Source of the DNA: Flavobacteriales bacterium UBA6969
GTDB lineage: Bacteria > Bacteroidota > Bacteroidia > Flavobacteriales_D > Sanyastnellaceae
Length of the DNA: 14,089 bases
Assembly: GCA_002448555.1 (NCBI GenBank)
Contig: DJYV01000094.1
Coordinates: 1 to 14,089, forward strand
Direction: 5' to 3'
Position 1 is the stretch's first letter, and every line of letters starts with the position of its first letter. Of the stretch, positions 1-7,740 are shown piece by piece. The notes beneath the pieces were generated by a model. It worked only from the letters and a program-made list of their open reading frames with translations. It had not been told where the DNA came from and did no database searches. Both the position numbers and the translations under genes were made by a program.

Positions 1-188
1 CCACAAGCTGCGGCCTCGGCGACGACTTCCTCCGTACAATCCAGCGAGACCAACACACCCGTGACCTCGGCATTGCGATCGCCGACGAGCAGTCCGGAAT
101 TGTCATAAGACTCCTGCAACGCGGGCGGTGCCCACGCTTCCAACTCCGCGATGACATCGCGCACTCGAAGGGGTTGATTGGCTTGCAT
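1..188 (-). CDS. Nif3/YbgI-family dinuclear metal-centre protein, N-terminal part only
   Basis: This is the first 62 codons of a minus-strand gene that leaves the window at its left edge. Translation from the ATG at 188 gives a start typical of the Nif3-like family (also annotated GTP cyclohydrolase I type 2): residues 11-20 are DVIAELEAWA, then PPALQESYDNSGLLVGD, then EVTGVLVSLDCTEEVV. The Asp/Asn-Ser-Gly-Leu stretch is a family hallmark. Members form toroidal hexamers with two metals per subunit; their physiological role is unsettled. Most of the metal ligands would lie beyond the edge and cannot be checked. A perfect TAnnTTTG box ends 4 bases before the ATG and supports this start. The gene is divergent from lpxK, with 45 bases between the two start codons. 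The family call is confident, the function is not. Confidence 0.88.
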   Translation of the reverse strand, partial: MQANQPLRVRDVIAELEAWAPPALQESYDNSGLLVGDRNAEVTGVLVSLDCTEEVVAEAAAC

Positions 189-192
189 AACT

Positions 193-200
193 CAAATGTA
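193..200 (-). promoter_or_regulatory. Bacteroidota -7 box (TACATTTG) of the Nif3-like gene
   Basis: Read on the minus strand, positions 200 to 193 are TACATTTG, a full match to the Bacteroidota housekeeping -7 element TAnnTTTG. Four bases (AGTT) separate it from the ATG at 188, so transcription would begin at or within a base or two of the start codon. I see no TTG at the usual 17-23 base spacing upstream; the nearest is at 14. Confidence 0.55.
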
Positions 201-221
201 AGGGAGGTCCAAAACAACGCG

Positions 222-229
222 TACTTTTA
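222..229 (+). promoter_or_regulatory. Probable -7 box (TACTTTTA) of lpxK
   Basis: TACTTTTA matches TAnnTTTG at five of six defined bases (final A instead of G) and ends 4 bases before the lpxK ATG at 234, the same geometry as the box of the divergent gene. No clear -33 TTG is present. The two promoters would overlap, since the upstream region of each lies on the other's -7 box. Confidence 0.4.
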
Positions 230-233
230 AAGC

Positions 234-1325
234 ATGTTTCGCCGTGGAATCCAACACGTCTTAATGCGCACGCTCGGGTGGCTACCTGCCCAGCTGTACG
301 GCTTGGTCGTCCGTGCCAGGCACCGGCTTTACGACGCTGGAATCCTGCCCTCTCAGGAAGGAGCACTGCCGACGCTGGTCCTAGGCAACCTGACCGTAGG
401 CGGGACGGGCAAGACACCCCTCACCGAACGGCTGGTGCTCGATCTCGAAAACATCCTCGGCAAAGGCACCGTTGGTATCCTCAGCCGCGGGTACGGCCGA
501 GACACGTCGGGGTTTCAATGGGTGACACCTCAGTCCACCAGTGCCGAAGCGGGGGACGAACCGGTAATGCTCGCGCGGAAACTGCCTCACGCAGCCGTCG
601 CCGTTTGCGAAGACCGACTCCACGGCTTGGAGCGAATGCGGGACGAACGCCCCGAATTGCGTTGGGTGGTGTGCGACGATGCCTTCCAACACCGGGCCTT
701 GAAGCCGACCATCAGCATCCTTCTGATTGACAGCACCCAACCCATCGCTTCTGATCGGCTGCTCCCCGCAGGCCGACTCCGCGATGTGCCCGAAAGGGCG
801 ATGGCCGCGGACGCCATCGTCGTCACGCGTTTGGACGACGTGCACGGAGATTTGCGCGAAACGTACGCCCCCGATTTCCCAGCACACAAGCCCATTTTTG
901 GCACCCACATGGAAACCGATCCACTCCTCGCTTGGCCCGGCGATGTGCCTTGTGCCAATGGAGACGAAAACGCCTCGCCCGATCGCCGTGAACGCATCTT
1001 AGCTGTGGCGGGCATTTCTCGACCCGAGCGGTTTATGGATCGGTTGGCCGTGCGTTTCCAGGTGGTGCGCCGCGAAGCCTTTTCGGACCACCAAGCATTC
1101 ACCGCCAACGACTTCAAGCGATGGAAGCGCATCGTGGATTCGGACCGGCTCCATGCCTTGGTCACCACGGAAAAAGACGTGGTACGCATGCCCTTGGACG
1201 GCATTGAGGGCGTGTCGATTCGGTACGAACCCATGCACGCTGAATGGCAAGAACCACATGAGTTACAGCCATGGCTTCGAGCACAAATTGAAGGAGGCTC
1301 CACCGATTCCGCCGGAACAAGCTGA
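234..1325 (+). CDS. lpxK: Tetraacyldisaccharide 4'-kinase LpxK (lipid A biosynthesis)
   Basis: LpxK phosphorylates the 4' position of tetraacyldisaccharide-1-phosphate to make lipid IVA on the inner face of the cytoplasmic membrane. The 363-residue product has the expected length and motifs. An N-terminal membrane-associating helix includes LYGLVVRARHRLYDAG (residues 21-36). The P-loop region GNLTVGGTGKTP is at 51-62, SRGYGRD at 84-90, AGDEP at 106-110, and the acidic DDAFQHR motif at 148-154, where LpxK has its conserved catalytic-site acidic residues. DRLLPAGRLR follows at 174-183, and a TTEKDVVR motif lies near the C terminus. The ATG at 234 is preceded by a near-consensus promoter box. 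The gene opens a plus-strand run with a thioredoxin lipoprotein and lpxH, so two lipid A enzymes lie within 1.3 kb of each other. Confidence 0.96.
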   Translation: MFRRGIQHVLMRTLGWLPAQLYGLVVRARHRLYDAGILPSQEGALPTLVLGNLTVGGTGKTPLTERLVLDLENILGKGTVGILSRGYGRDTSGFQWVTPQSTSAEAGDEPVMLARKLPHAAVAVCEDRLHGLERMRDERPELRWVVCDDAFQHRALKPTISILLIDSTQPIASDRLLPAGRLRDVPERAMAADAIVVTRLDDVHGDLRETYAPDFPAHKPIFGTHMETDPLLAWPGDVPCANGDENASPDRRERILAVAGISRPERFMDRLAVRFQVVRREAFSDHQAFTANDFKRWKRIVDSDRLHALVTTEKDVVRMPLDGIEGVSIRYEPMHAEWQEPHELQPWLRAQIEGGSTDSAGTS

Positions 1326-1333
1326 AAATTCAA

Positions 1334-1341
1334 GATATTTG
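1334..1341 (+). promoter_or_regulatory. Possible -7 box (GATATTTG) before the thioredoxin lipoprotein gene
   Basis: GATATTTG matches TAnnTTTG at five of six defined bases and ends 4 bases before the ATG at 1346. It lies in the 20-base gap after lpxK. It suggests an internal, possibly leaderless promoter, so the downstream genes need not depend wholly on read-through from lpxK. Confidence 0.35.
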
Positions 1342-1345
1342 AATC

Positions 1346-2605
1346 ATGAAGGTATTTGAGCAGATTACCCCTCGATTTCCGCAGGGGACCCGGATGACGT
1401 GGTTGGCCATAGTTGCTATGAGCGCAGGACTATTGGCGGGATGTGGAGAAGCAACAAATGGCCCCAAAAATGCCATTTCAGGCGTTTTCCGTGGTGAAAA
1501 CGGGCTTGGGGTAGAGATGGACCTACGCCGCTGGGTTGCCGGCACGAATGGGCGGATGGGCAAGTTCGAATCCATTGGCAGTGCAACCAGTGACATGCAA
1601 GGCCATTTTCAGCTCATCCCTGACCGGGCCTTGGTCCTCGATTACTACCAGCTCATGGTCAGCGGTATGACCCCGATGGTCGTCATCATGGACAGCACCA
1701 TGCACGTGCACATCAAGGCCGAAATTCCGGACGGAGGCTTCATTGCAGATGCGATCATAACCGGCTCCAAAGCCGCAGCCGAAGTGCACGAATACTATGC
1801 AAAAGCGATGCCCATGCAAACCTCACTGAGCATGTTACGGGGGAGCATGCAGCGCACGAAGGATCGGGGCAAGATGCAAGAACTCTCCGACCGAGCCGCA
1901 CAAAAGAAGCTCGAGGCGGACAACTGGGCGAAGCAATTCATCCAAGACCATCCCGGCTCACCCGCCCTCCTGGGCCCACTGGAACACCTCGATCCCCGTT
2001 CCAACGCTGCATTGTTCGACGAGGTCTTGAAAGCGACTGAAGAGCAACTGCGGGATGGAGCATTCCACCAGGCAATCACCTCTGCCACTCGAGGCGCGCA
2101 AGTGACGCGTAAGAACGCCCGCGAACGCGTGGTCAAAAAAGGCAACGGAGCGAACCCGCCCCGCCCCGCCAAAAACGCTCGCTACGGCGTCGGAGATGAG
2201 GCGCCGGACATCGCTATGCGCGATCCAGACGGCAACATCCGCCGGCTCAGCGACTTGCGCGGCAAGGTGGTGTTGGTCGATTTCTGGGCGTCGTGGTGTG
2301 GACCGTGCCGCCGGGAAAATCCGAACGTAGTCCGTGCATACGAGCAGTTCAATGCCGAGGGTTTTGAGGTGTTCTCGGTCTCATTAGATCAAAATGCCGA
2401 CCGCTGGAAGGCCGCTATCGCCATGGATGGGTTGAATTGGCCTAATCATGTGTGCGATTTGAAAGGATGGCAAAACGAGGCCGCTCGGGCCTACGGCGTG
2501 AGCAGCATTCCCCATGCCTTGTTGGTGGACCAAAACGGCACGATCGCCGCCACCCACCTCCGCGGTCGAGAATTGGCGGCGAAATTGAACGAACTGCTTC
2601 GCTAA
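1346..2605 (+). CDS. TlpA-like thioredoxin-fold lipoprotein with an N-terminal DUF4369-like region
   Basis: This is a 419-residue predicted lipoprotein oxidoreductase. The signal peptide ends in the lipobox LLAGC with Cys33 as the lipidated residue; the n-region is rather long, so an alternative start at Met17 (base 1394) is possible. Residues about 40-135 resemble the small beta domain (DUF4369-like) seen in many Bacteroidota TlpA proteins, and residues about 145-250 form a charged helical linker. The C-terminal AhpC/TSA-Redoxin domain (about 282-419) starts at GDEAPDIAMRDPDGNIRRLS and contains the active site FWASWCGPC (Cys318, Cys321) and a cis-proline loop SSIPHALLV. Proteins of this type usually reduce disulfides in periplasmic or surface proteins. 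Its substrate is unknown. It sits between lpxK and lpxH, with 20 and 9 base gaps. Confidence 0.88.
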   Translation: MKVFEQITPRFPQGTRMTWLAIVAMSAGLLAGCGEATNGPKNAISGVFRGENGLGVEMDLRRWVAGTNGRMGKFESIGSATSDMQGHFQLIPDRALVLDYYQLMVSGMTPMVVIMDSTMHVHIKAEIPDGGFIADAIITGSKAAAEVHEYYAKAMPMQTSLSMLRGSMQRTKDRGKMQELSDRAAQKKLEADNWAKQFIQDHPGSPALLGPLEHLDPRSNAALFDEVLKATEEQLRDGAFHQAITSATRGAQVTRKNARERVVKKGNGANPPRPAKNARYGVGDEAPDIAMRDPDGNIRRLSDLRGKVVLVDFWASWCGPCRRENPNVVRAYEQFNAEGFEVFSVSLDQNADRWKAAIAMDGLNWPNHVCDLKGWQNEAARAYGVSSIPHALLVDQNGTIAATHLRGRELAAKLNELLR

Positions 2606-2614
2606 CCCACCCCC

Positions 2615-3400
2615 TTGCACCGCGTTCACCTCGCCTCTGACTTGCACCTCGGTGCCCCCGATGCGGCCCGCAGCCGCGAGCGCGAATTGCGTTTCATCGG
2701 CTGGCTCGAAGACTCCGCGGCAGGCCGTAACCACGCGCATGAAGGGTCCGCCACAGAAATCCATTTGGTCGGAGACATCTTCGACTTTTGGCACGAGTAC
2801 AAGCACGCCGTTCCCAAAGGCGGCACACGCCTGCTCGGCGCCATCGCCCGCGTGGCAGATAGCGGAATTCCCGTGCATTACCACACCGGCAACCACGACC
2901 TCTGGACCTATGGATACCTCGAAGAAGAACTTGGCGTGCAATTGCACCGCGACCCCATCGTTCGCGATTTCGATGGCCTTGCATGCATGATTGGGCACGG
3001 CGATGGACTCGGGCCCGGTGATTACGGCTACAAGCGCATCAAAAAAGTCTTCACTTCCCCCCTTTTGCAATGGGCTTTCCGTTGGGTGCATCCCGATCTC
3101 GGCATCCCGCTGGCGGACTTCCTATCCAAGGACAGCCGAGCCAAGGGCGGCAGAGAAGACGCGACGTTCCAAGCACCCGAAAACGAATGGCTCTGGTCGT
3201 ACAGCAAAGACGTCCTGAATACCCAAGACATCGATTGCTTCATTTTTGGCCACCGCCACCTCCCATTGGACCTCGAGGTGCCGCGCCCCGCCAGTGCTAC
3301 CTCAGCGGACCCGGCGCGGTACATCAACCTGGGCGACTGGATCCAGTATTTCACCTGCGGGAAAATTGTTGACGGAACCGCGTCCCTGCTTCACCTCTGA
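2615..3400 (+). CDS. lpxH: UDP-2,3-diacylglucosamine hydrolase LpxH, TTG start
   Basis: LpxH cleaves UDP-2,3-diacylglucosamine to lipid X and UMP, the fourth step of lipid A synthesis, using a two-metal calcineurin-like site. The 261-residue product shows all the metallophosphoesterase motifs: ASDLHLG (Asp9, His11), GDIFDFW (Asp54), GNHD (Asn93, His94), GHGDGLGPGDYGYK (His128) and FGHRH (His213, His215). The gene must start at the TTG at 2615. A stop codon lies in the same frame at 2603-2605, which is also the stop of the gene before, and the next ATG (2661) would remove the DLH metal-binding motif. No clear ribosome binding site is visible. It follows the thioredoxin lipoprotein gene by 9 bases and is probably co-transcribed with it. 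Cys208 and Cys248 are not part of the site. Confidence 0.95.
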   Translation: MHRVHLASDLHLGAPDAARSRERELRFIGWLEDSAAGRNHAHEGSATEIHLVGDIFDFWHEYKHAVPKGGTRLLGAIARVADSGIPVHYHTGNHDLWTYGYLEEELGVQLHRDPIVRDFDGLACMIGHGDGLGPGDYGYKRIKKVFTSPLLQWAFRWVHPDLGIPLADFLSKDSRAKGGREDATFQAPENEWLWSYSKDVLNTQDIDCFIFGHRHLPLDLEVPRPASATSADPARYINLGDWIQYFTCGKIVDGTASLLHL

Positions 3401-3421
3401 TTCCCTTCGACTCACCAACGC

Positions 3422-3453
3422 AAAAAAAATCCCCAGCCTTGTGGCCAGGGATT
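3422..3453 (-). terminator. Hairpin terminator between convergent lpxH and the T9SS protein gene
   Basis: AATCCC at 3428-3433 pairs with GGGATT at 3448-3453. After a two-base mismatch, GCC (3436-3438) pairs with GGC around a TTGT loop. Read on the minus strand the hairpin is followed by a run of eight T (plus-strand A at 3422-3429), a classic intrinsic terminator for the T9SS protein gene ending at 3476. Read on the plus strand it is followed by a looser T-rich stretch ending in TTTTT at about 3464-3468, so it may also stop lpxH transcription. Confidence 0.7.
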
Positions 3454-3475
3454 CTTCAATTCGTTTTTGGCTCAA

Positions 3476-6400
3476 TTAGTGGCGGACCAAGAGCTTCGCA
3501 GTCTCTTGGAACTGGCCGTTGACCAAGCGCACGATGTACTGGCCGTTCGGCAGCATGCTAGCGTCCACAACCAATGGACCTCCGACGTAGCCAGTCACAG
3601 ACTGGTCTGCCGCCAAGCGGCCCATCAGGTCAAACACCTGCAACTGGAAGTCGCCTTTCATCGCGCTTGACTGAACCGTAAAGTTCGCGTCGCGAACCGG
3701 GTTCGGGTACACCAACAAGCCCTGTGCTTGCGCCGCTACGTCCTCATCGACATCCTCAACGTCCAAGAACAAGTCGGAGCGGAAGATGCCACGTCCGTGC
3801 GTCGCTGCGTAGATGGCGCCTTGATTTGACGGATTAACCCAAGGTGCAGCACCGCGCCACTGCTGCTTCAAATCGAAGACGGGAGCGGTCGCTTGGTCGG
3901 GTGCCGAAGCCATGTTCTGGTTGGCCATGACCCAATCGTCGCCGCCGTTGTCCGTGGCGAAGATGCCGTACTCTGTTCCAATCAAGATGGTCTCACCGGA
4001 GGGGTCCATCGCGTCAATGATGACATCGTAGCAAGGCAATTTGCTCAATCCGCTCACGTTCCAGATGTTCGTCCAGTTGACGTCCTCATCCAAGGCATTG
4101 AATGTTTCTTGCACCTTACCTGAAGAGACATTACCGTATCCGCCCACCGTGATGACCACGTGGTTCGGGTTATTCGGATCGACAGAGATGCCGGTGATGG
4201 CTGCGCCCACCGTTTGGATTAGCTTGCCCATGTTCGACGGGACATCGTCTTGCGTGTAGATGTCCTCCATGCCGGAGAAGCGGTACAACTTACCGTCCCA
4301 ACCGCTTACGAACATGTGGTTACCCGCTTCGGGTTCAACGTTCACCGTGAACTCGACAGCCTTGGTTCCCGTGCCTGCAGGCGCGTTGCCCAAGCGAACC
4401 CAGTTCGGAGTCGTGTTGAAGTTCAATCCGTCGCGTGTCATCCAGATGCCATTGCCACCGTTGAAACCAGCAATGGTCATGGTGGTGTACGGATCGCGCA
4501 CCTTCAATCGACCGGCTACATCGTACAACGTATCCGCAGCGTGGAAGTAAACGGTGTCACACACTTCCATGACGTCATACACATCTACTTCTGCGAAAAT
4601 GGTGTCGTAGCCAACGGTATTGTACACCCACTCGTCCCAGTCCTCAATGTAGACCGAGTCAACGATTGGTGTGATGTCCGTAATGACCAGGTCGGTGCCT
4701 GTCAAGGTGCTGTCCGCGTAGCATTCCAATTGTGCTTGAGCTTCCTGCGGATCCAACCAGAAGTAATCAGGGTCTTCCGTCAAAGGCGCATCCAACACAC
4801 GCTCTGGACGCTCTAAAAGATCATAGTAAGGAAGCTCAACACCCTCAGGCAGTGTGTATTCGAAATCCAAATTTTGATTAGATGTCGACAAAGCGAAGGT
4901 GCTGTCTGTCACGGTCTCTCCGTATGGGTTGACCAAGATGATTTCGCGCTGCGTGTCGGGGTCATCGGTATTTTCGTACAAACGAACCACCGAGTAGAAT
5001 TGACCAATCTCACCTTCGGTGTTGGCCAAATCAATGATGTTGGCATCCCAGAAGTCACCGTAGTTGGCAACAGCACCTGGTGCAACCGTTCCGCGCGACA
5101 ATCCGCCATTCTGCGAAGTGGCGTAGAACGCATACTCATAGCCTACGGCATCGGTAACCTGCGAAATGGCACAATCGAAACCATCACCGCCCTGTACTTC
5201 TACCGCTTCCTGGTCACTCAAGAAGTAACCGCTCGCTGGGATGAACAAGGAACCGTTGTCCTGCGTTCCACCCATGGCCGCACTACGTGCACTGTGATCC
5301 ATGCCGTAGAATTGCGTGACCGCGAGGTCTCGGTTGATGTCGATGTAGGTTTCGCCTCCGTTGGTGCTCTTGTAGATACCACCATCGGTAGCAACGTACA
5401 TGTTACCTGAGGGGACGAACATCACTTCGTGCACGTCGGCGTGGACATCGATGTCTGTTCCAGCAAAGTCGAACGCATATGCCGCCAACTCAGCTTGCTG
5501 GTTGGGACCCGAGCGCCACAATTCGATACCACCGACGTAAGCCAAATCCGGCTGGCCTTGTGCAATGCCCAATGCCAAATCATAGATGCCTTGGTTACGA
5601 GGAAGCGGCGTGGCTTCGAGGATATCGTTGGGCCAAACGTTCGACCATGATTCTTCTTGACCTGCGTTGTCTGAATGATACAGACCACCGAATGAGCCTC
5701 CGCTTGTAGCAAAGACTGCAAATGCGTGGTTGGGATCATCAATGCTGATGTCAACTCGCACGCGGCCGTTACCCGACTGGGGCAGCACCGTGTCATCATT
5801 GTTCGAACCTGAAACACTGTTGAATGACGTAAAGTCGTTGCCCTCACTGCGGAACACACGGCAGTTGCCCATACCAATCAACATGTATGATCCGTCGCGG
5901 GCAACAGCGATGTCCGCTACAGCACCGTTGATGTCGTTGCTGGGGCTCATCGTCATCACGCCGTTCTCGATGAAACCGAAACCAGCGTTGCAACCGAACC
6001 AGACGCGGTCCTCGTCATTGGGGTCCGCCACCATGGCGTCCACAGCAGCGAAGTTACCTGATCCGAATTCACCGGGATCAGTATCCTCGACCATTTCGAA
6101 GTTCTCGCCGTCAGCAGACCAGTAGATGCCGCGGCCGCGGAAGGAGCTTCCGCCTTCACCGTATCCGCCTTCGAACAACGAACCTGAACCCACATAAACA
6201 TGGCCGTTCTTGGTGATGCCAATGGAACCGATCATCATCTGATCGATGCCGAAAACTTGGTTCCAGTCATTGCCCCCGTTGTCACTCTTCCACAATCCAC
6301 CAGATACAGAACCTGCGTAGAGCACTTGCTCCTCGCTTCCGTCTTCCGGGATGATGGCAGCAATGGCACGAACACGGCCACCGATGTTATCGGGACCCAT

Positions 6401-6703
6401 CTCGTTCCAGTAGTGATCCGTCGCGCGGTTGTTGCTTGATTGGTTGGCGGCGAAGCGTTCCACCTCGTGGCGGAGTTCGCGCAAACCGTCTTCGTTCATC
6501 TCTCCGGTCTCAATATCGCCACGCAGCAATTTCTGGATTTCCCAAGCGCCTTCAGGCGATTGAGCAGGCTGAGCAGCGGTACGCGGTGCGTAGGTCGCTT
6601 GATCCGAAACAGCAGCAACAGGGTCAGTGGAGTTGCTCACTTGCCACCCTGCGAAAGCGAGGACAGCAGCAGCAGAAGCAGTGAATACATATTTCAATTG
6701 CAT
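3476..6703 (-). CDS. Secreted BNR/sortilin-like repeat protein with T9SS type A C-terminal sorting domain
   Basis: The 1075-residue protein is predicted to be exported by Sec and then by the type IX secretion system. The start at 6703 gives a clean signal peptide (MQLKYVFTASAAAVLAFAG); the longer frame to 6760 would begin upstream of the promoter and is rejected. Sortilin/glycosidase-type BNR motifs with the Asp-Asn-Gly-Gly or Thr-Asn-Gly-Gly core recur: GLWKSDNGGNDW (about 136-147), GIYKSTNGGETY (about 442-453) and GIFATDNGGDDW (about 913-924), with related blades between, implying one or two beta-propellers. Residues about 585-735 are acidic, Tyr- and Asp-rich and lack blade motifs. The C terminus (about 995-1075) opens with LLVYPNPVRDANF and ends GQYIVRLVNG...KLLVRH, a typical T9SS sorting domain that is cleaved on export. 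Ligand or enzyme activity is unknown; I see no glycosidase or protease active site. Confidence 0.9.
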   Translation of the reverse strand: MQLKYVFTASAAAVLAFAGWQVSNSTDPVAAVSDQATYAPRTAAQPAQSPEGAWEIQKLLRGDIETGEMNEDGLRELRHEVERFAANQSSNNRATDHYWNEMGPDNIGGRVRAIAAIIPEDGSEEQVLYAGSVSGGLWKSDNGGNDWNQVFGIDQMMIGSIGITKNGHVYVGSGSLFEGGYGEGGSSFRGRGIYWSADGENFEMVEDTDPGEFGSGNFAAVDAMVADPNDEDRVWFGCNAGFGFIENGVMTMSPSNDINGAVADIAVARDGSYMLIGMGNCRVFRSEGNDFTSFNSVSGSNNDDTVLPQSGNGRVRVDISIDDPNHAFAVFATSGGSFGGLYHSDNAGQEESWSNVWPNDILEATPLPRNQGIYDLALGIAQGQPDLAYVGGIELWRSGPNQQAELAAYAFDFAGTDIDVHADVHEVMFVPSGNMYVATDGGIYKSTNGGETYIDINRDLAVTQFYGMDHSARSAAMGGTQDNGSLFIPASGYFLSDQEAVEVQGGDGFDCAISQVTDAVGYEYAFYATSQNGGLSRGTVAPGAVANYGDFWDANIIDLANTEGEIGQFYSVVRLYENTDDPDTQREIILVNPYGETVTDSTFALSTSNQNLDFEYTLPEGVELPYYDLLERPERVLDAPLTEDPDYFWLDPQEAQAQLECYADSTLTGTDLVITDITPIVDSVYIEDWDEWVYNTVGYDTIFAEVDVYDVMEVCDTVYFHAADTLYDVAGRLKVRDPYTTMTIAGFNGGNGIWMTRDGLNFNTTPNWVRLGNAPAGTGTKAVEFTVNVEPEAGNHMFVSGWDGKLYRFSGMEDIYTQDDVPSNMGKLIQTVGAAITGISVDPNNPNHVVITVGGYGNVSSGKVQETFNALDEDVNWTNIWNVSGLSKLPCYDVIIDAMDPSGETILIGTEYGIFATDNGGDDWVMANQNMASAPDQATAPVFDLKQQWRGAAPWVNPSNQGAIYAATHGRGIFRSDLFLDVEDVDEDVAAQAQGLLVYPNPVRDANFTVQSSAMKGDFQLQVFDLMGRLAADQSVTGYVGGPLVVDASMLPNGQYIVRLVNGQFQETAKLLVRH

Positions 6704-6730
6704 GGTCTGGGTTTTGTCAATCAAGAATTC

Positions 6731-6760
6731 GAAAGTTACAACAAACGAAGCGCCTGTCAA
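6731..6760 (-). promoter_or_regulatory. Bacteroidota promoter (TTG-N19-TAACTTTC) of the T9SS protein gene
   Basis: On the minus strand a TTG at 6760-6758 is followed after exactly 19 bases by TAACTTTC at 6738-6731. This is the known Bacteroidota layout TTG, 19 bases, TAnnTTTG, with one mismatch at the last base. Transcription would start near 6727, leaving a leader of about 24 bases before the ATG at 6703. It is the only promoter in the window where both elements are clear. Confidence 0.65.
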
Positions 6761-6855
6761 CTCATTCTGTTCACGACTTCCGCACCAAATTCAGGCTGAG
6801 GGGAATAAGCGGCTTAAAACCGATGCGCAGTGGCACCGCAAGCGCACTTCAGGGG

Positions 6856-7737
6856 CTATACCAAGTGCTTTTCAGCGTGGTAGCTCGAGCGCACCAACGG
6901 GCCGCTTTCCACATAGCGGAAGCCCTTTTCCAAGCCGATTTTCTTCAGTTCGGCAAACGTATCAGGATGAATGAACTCAACCACCGGAAGGTGCTTCGGG
7001 GTGGGCTGCAGGTATTGTCCCAGGGTGAGGATTTGGCAATCCACACTGCGCAGATCGTCCATTGTTTCGACGACTTCTTCAAACGATTCGCCCAGGCCGA
7101 GCATGACACCCGACTTGGTCTTAATGCCCGCTTGGCGCAGGCGGCGCAGCACTTCGAGGCTACGGTCGTATTTGGCCTGAATCCGAACCTCCTTAGTCAG
7201 CCGGCGCACAGTTTCAAGGTTGTGCGAAACGATTTCCGGCGCAACTTGGATGATGCGGGCGAGGTTTTCCCATTTGCCTGCAAAATCAGGAATGAGGGTT
7301 TCCAGCGTAGTGCCTGGGCTTTGGTGGCGGATTGCACGCACCGTCTGGGCCCAAATTTCACTGCCGCCGTCCGGCAAATCATCCCGGTCCACCGAGGTAA
7401 TGACGGCGTGCTTGACGTTCATCAGCTTGACCGAATTCGCCACGCGGCCCGGCTCAAACGGATCGGCTTCGAGGGGCTTTCCGGTCGCCACGTTGCAAAA
7501 ACCGCACGAGCGCGTGCAGATGTTGCCGAGAATCATGAACGTCGCCGTCCCCGCACCCCAGCATTCCCCCATGTTCGGACAATGGCCACTTTCGCAAATG
7601 GTGTGCAGCTTGTGCTCCGATACGATGTCCCGCACCTCTTTGTAGGCTTGGCCCGTAGGCAGCTTCACCCGGAGCCACTTGGGCTTGGGAACGCGTTGAG
7701 GGGCGTTTTCAGGGGTGGGCGTCGATGGCGTAGTCAT
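6856..7737 (-). CDS. lipA: Lipoyl synthase LipA
   Basis: LipA is the radical-SAM enzyme that inserts two sulfur atoms into protein-bound octanoyl groups, completing the lipoyl cofactor of pyruvate and 2-oxoglutarate dehydrogenases and the glycine cleavage system. The 293-residue product has the auxiliary-cluster cysteines in ICESGHCPNMGECW (Cys48, Cys53, Cys59), the radical-SAM motif CTRSCGFC (Cys74, Cys78, Cys81) and the C-terminal RSSYHA (283-288), whose serine ligates the auxiliary cluster. DRDDLPDGG and LETLIPDFAG are further conserved blocks. The ATG at 7737 lies 3 bases after the stop of the upstream barrel gene, so the two are very probably one transcript. All catalytic residues are intact. 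No lipB lies beside it in this window. Confidence 0.97.
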   Translation of the reverse strand: MTTPSTPTPENAPQRVPKPKWLRVKLPTGQAYKEVRDIVSEHKLHTICESGHCPNMGECWGAGTATFMILGNICTRSCGFCNVATGKPLEADPFEPGRVANSVKLMNVKHAVITSVDRDDLPDGGSEIWAQTVRAIRHQSPGTTLETLIPDFAGKWENLARIIQVAPEIVSHNLETVRRLTKEVRIQAKYDRSLEVLRRLRQAGIKTKSGVMLGLGESFEEVVETMDDLRSVDCQILTLGQYLQPTPKHLPVVEFIHPDTFAELKKIGLEKGFRYVESGPLVRSSYHAEKHLV

Positions 7738-7740
7738 GGC

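Noticed and set aside
587..1333. Minus-strand frame of 248 codons over lpxK
   Set aside because: It is Ser/Arg-rich shadow translation antisense to a gene with all LpxK motifs.
6704..6760. Upstream extension of the T9SS protein by 19 codons
   Set aside because: The extension would span the promoter box at 6731-6738 and place a charged stretch before the signal peptide. The Met at 6703 gives a normal signal sequence.
6781..6855. Possible lipA terminator or regulatory hairpins (TGCGC/GCGCA pair, CGGTTTTAAGCCG)
   Set aside because: The stems are short, the loops are irregular and no T tract follows; I see no supported element in this 152-base gap other than the promoter at its left part.
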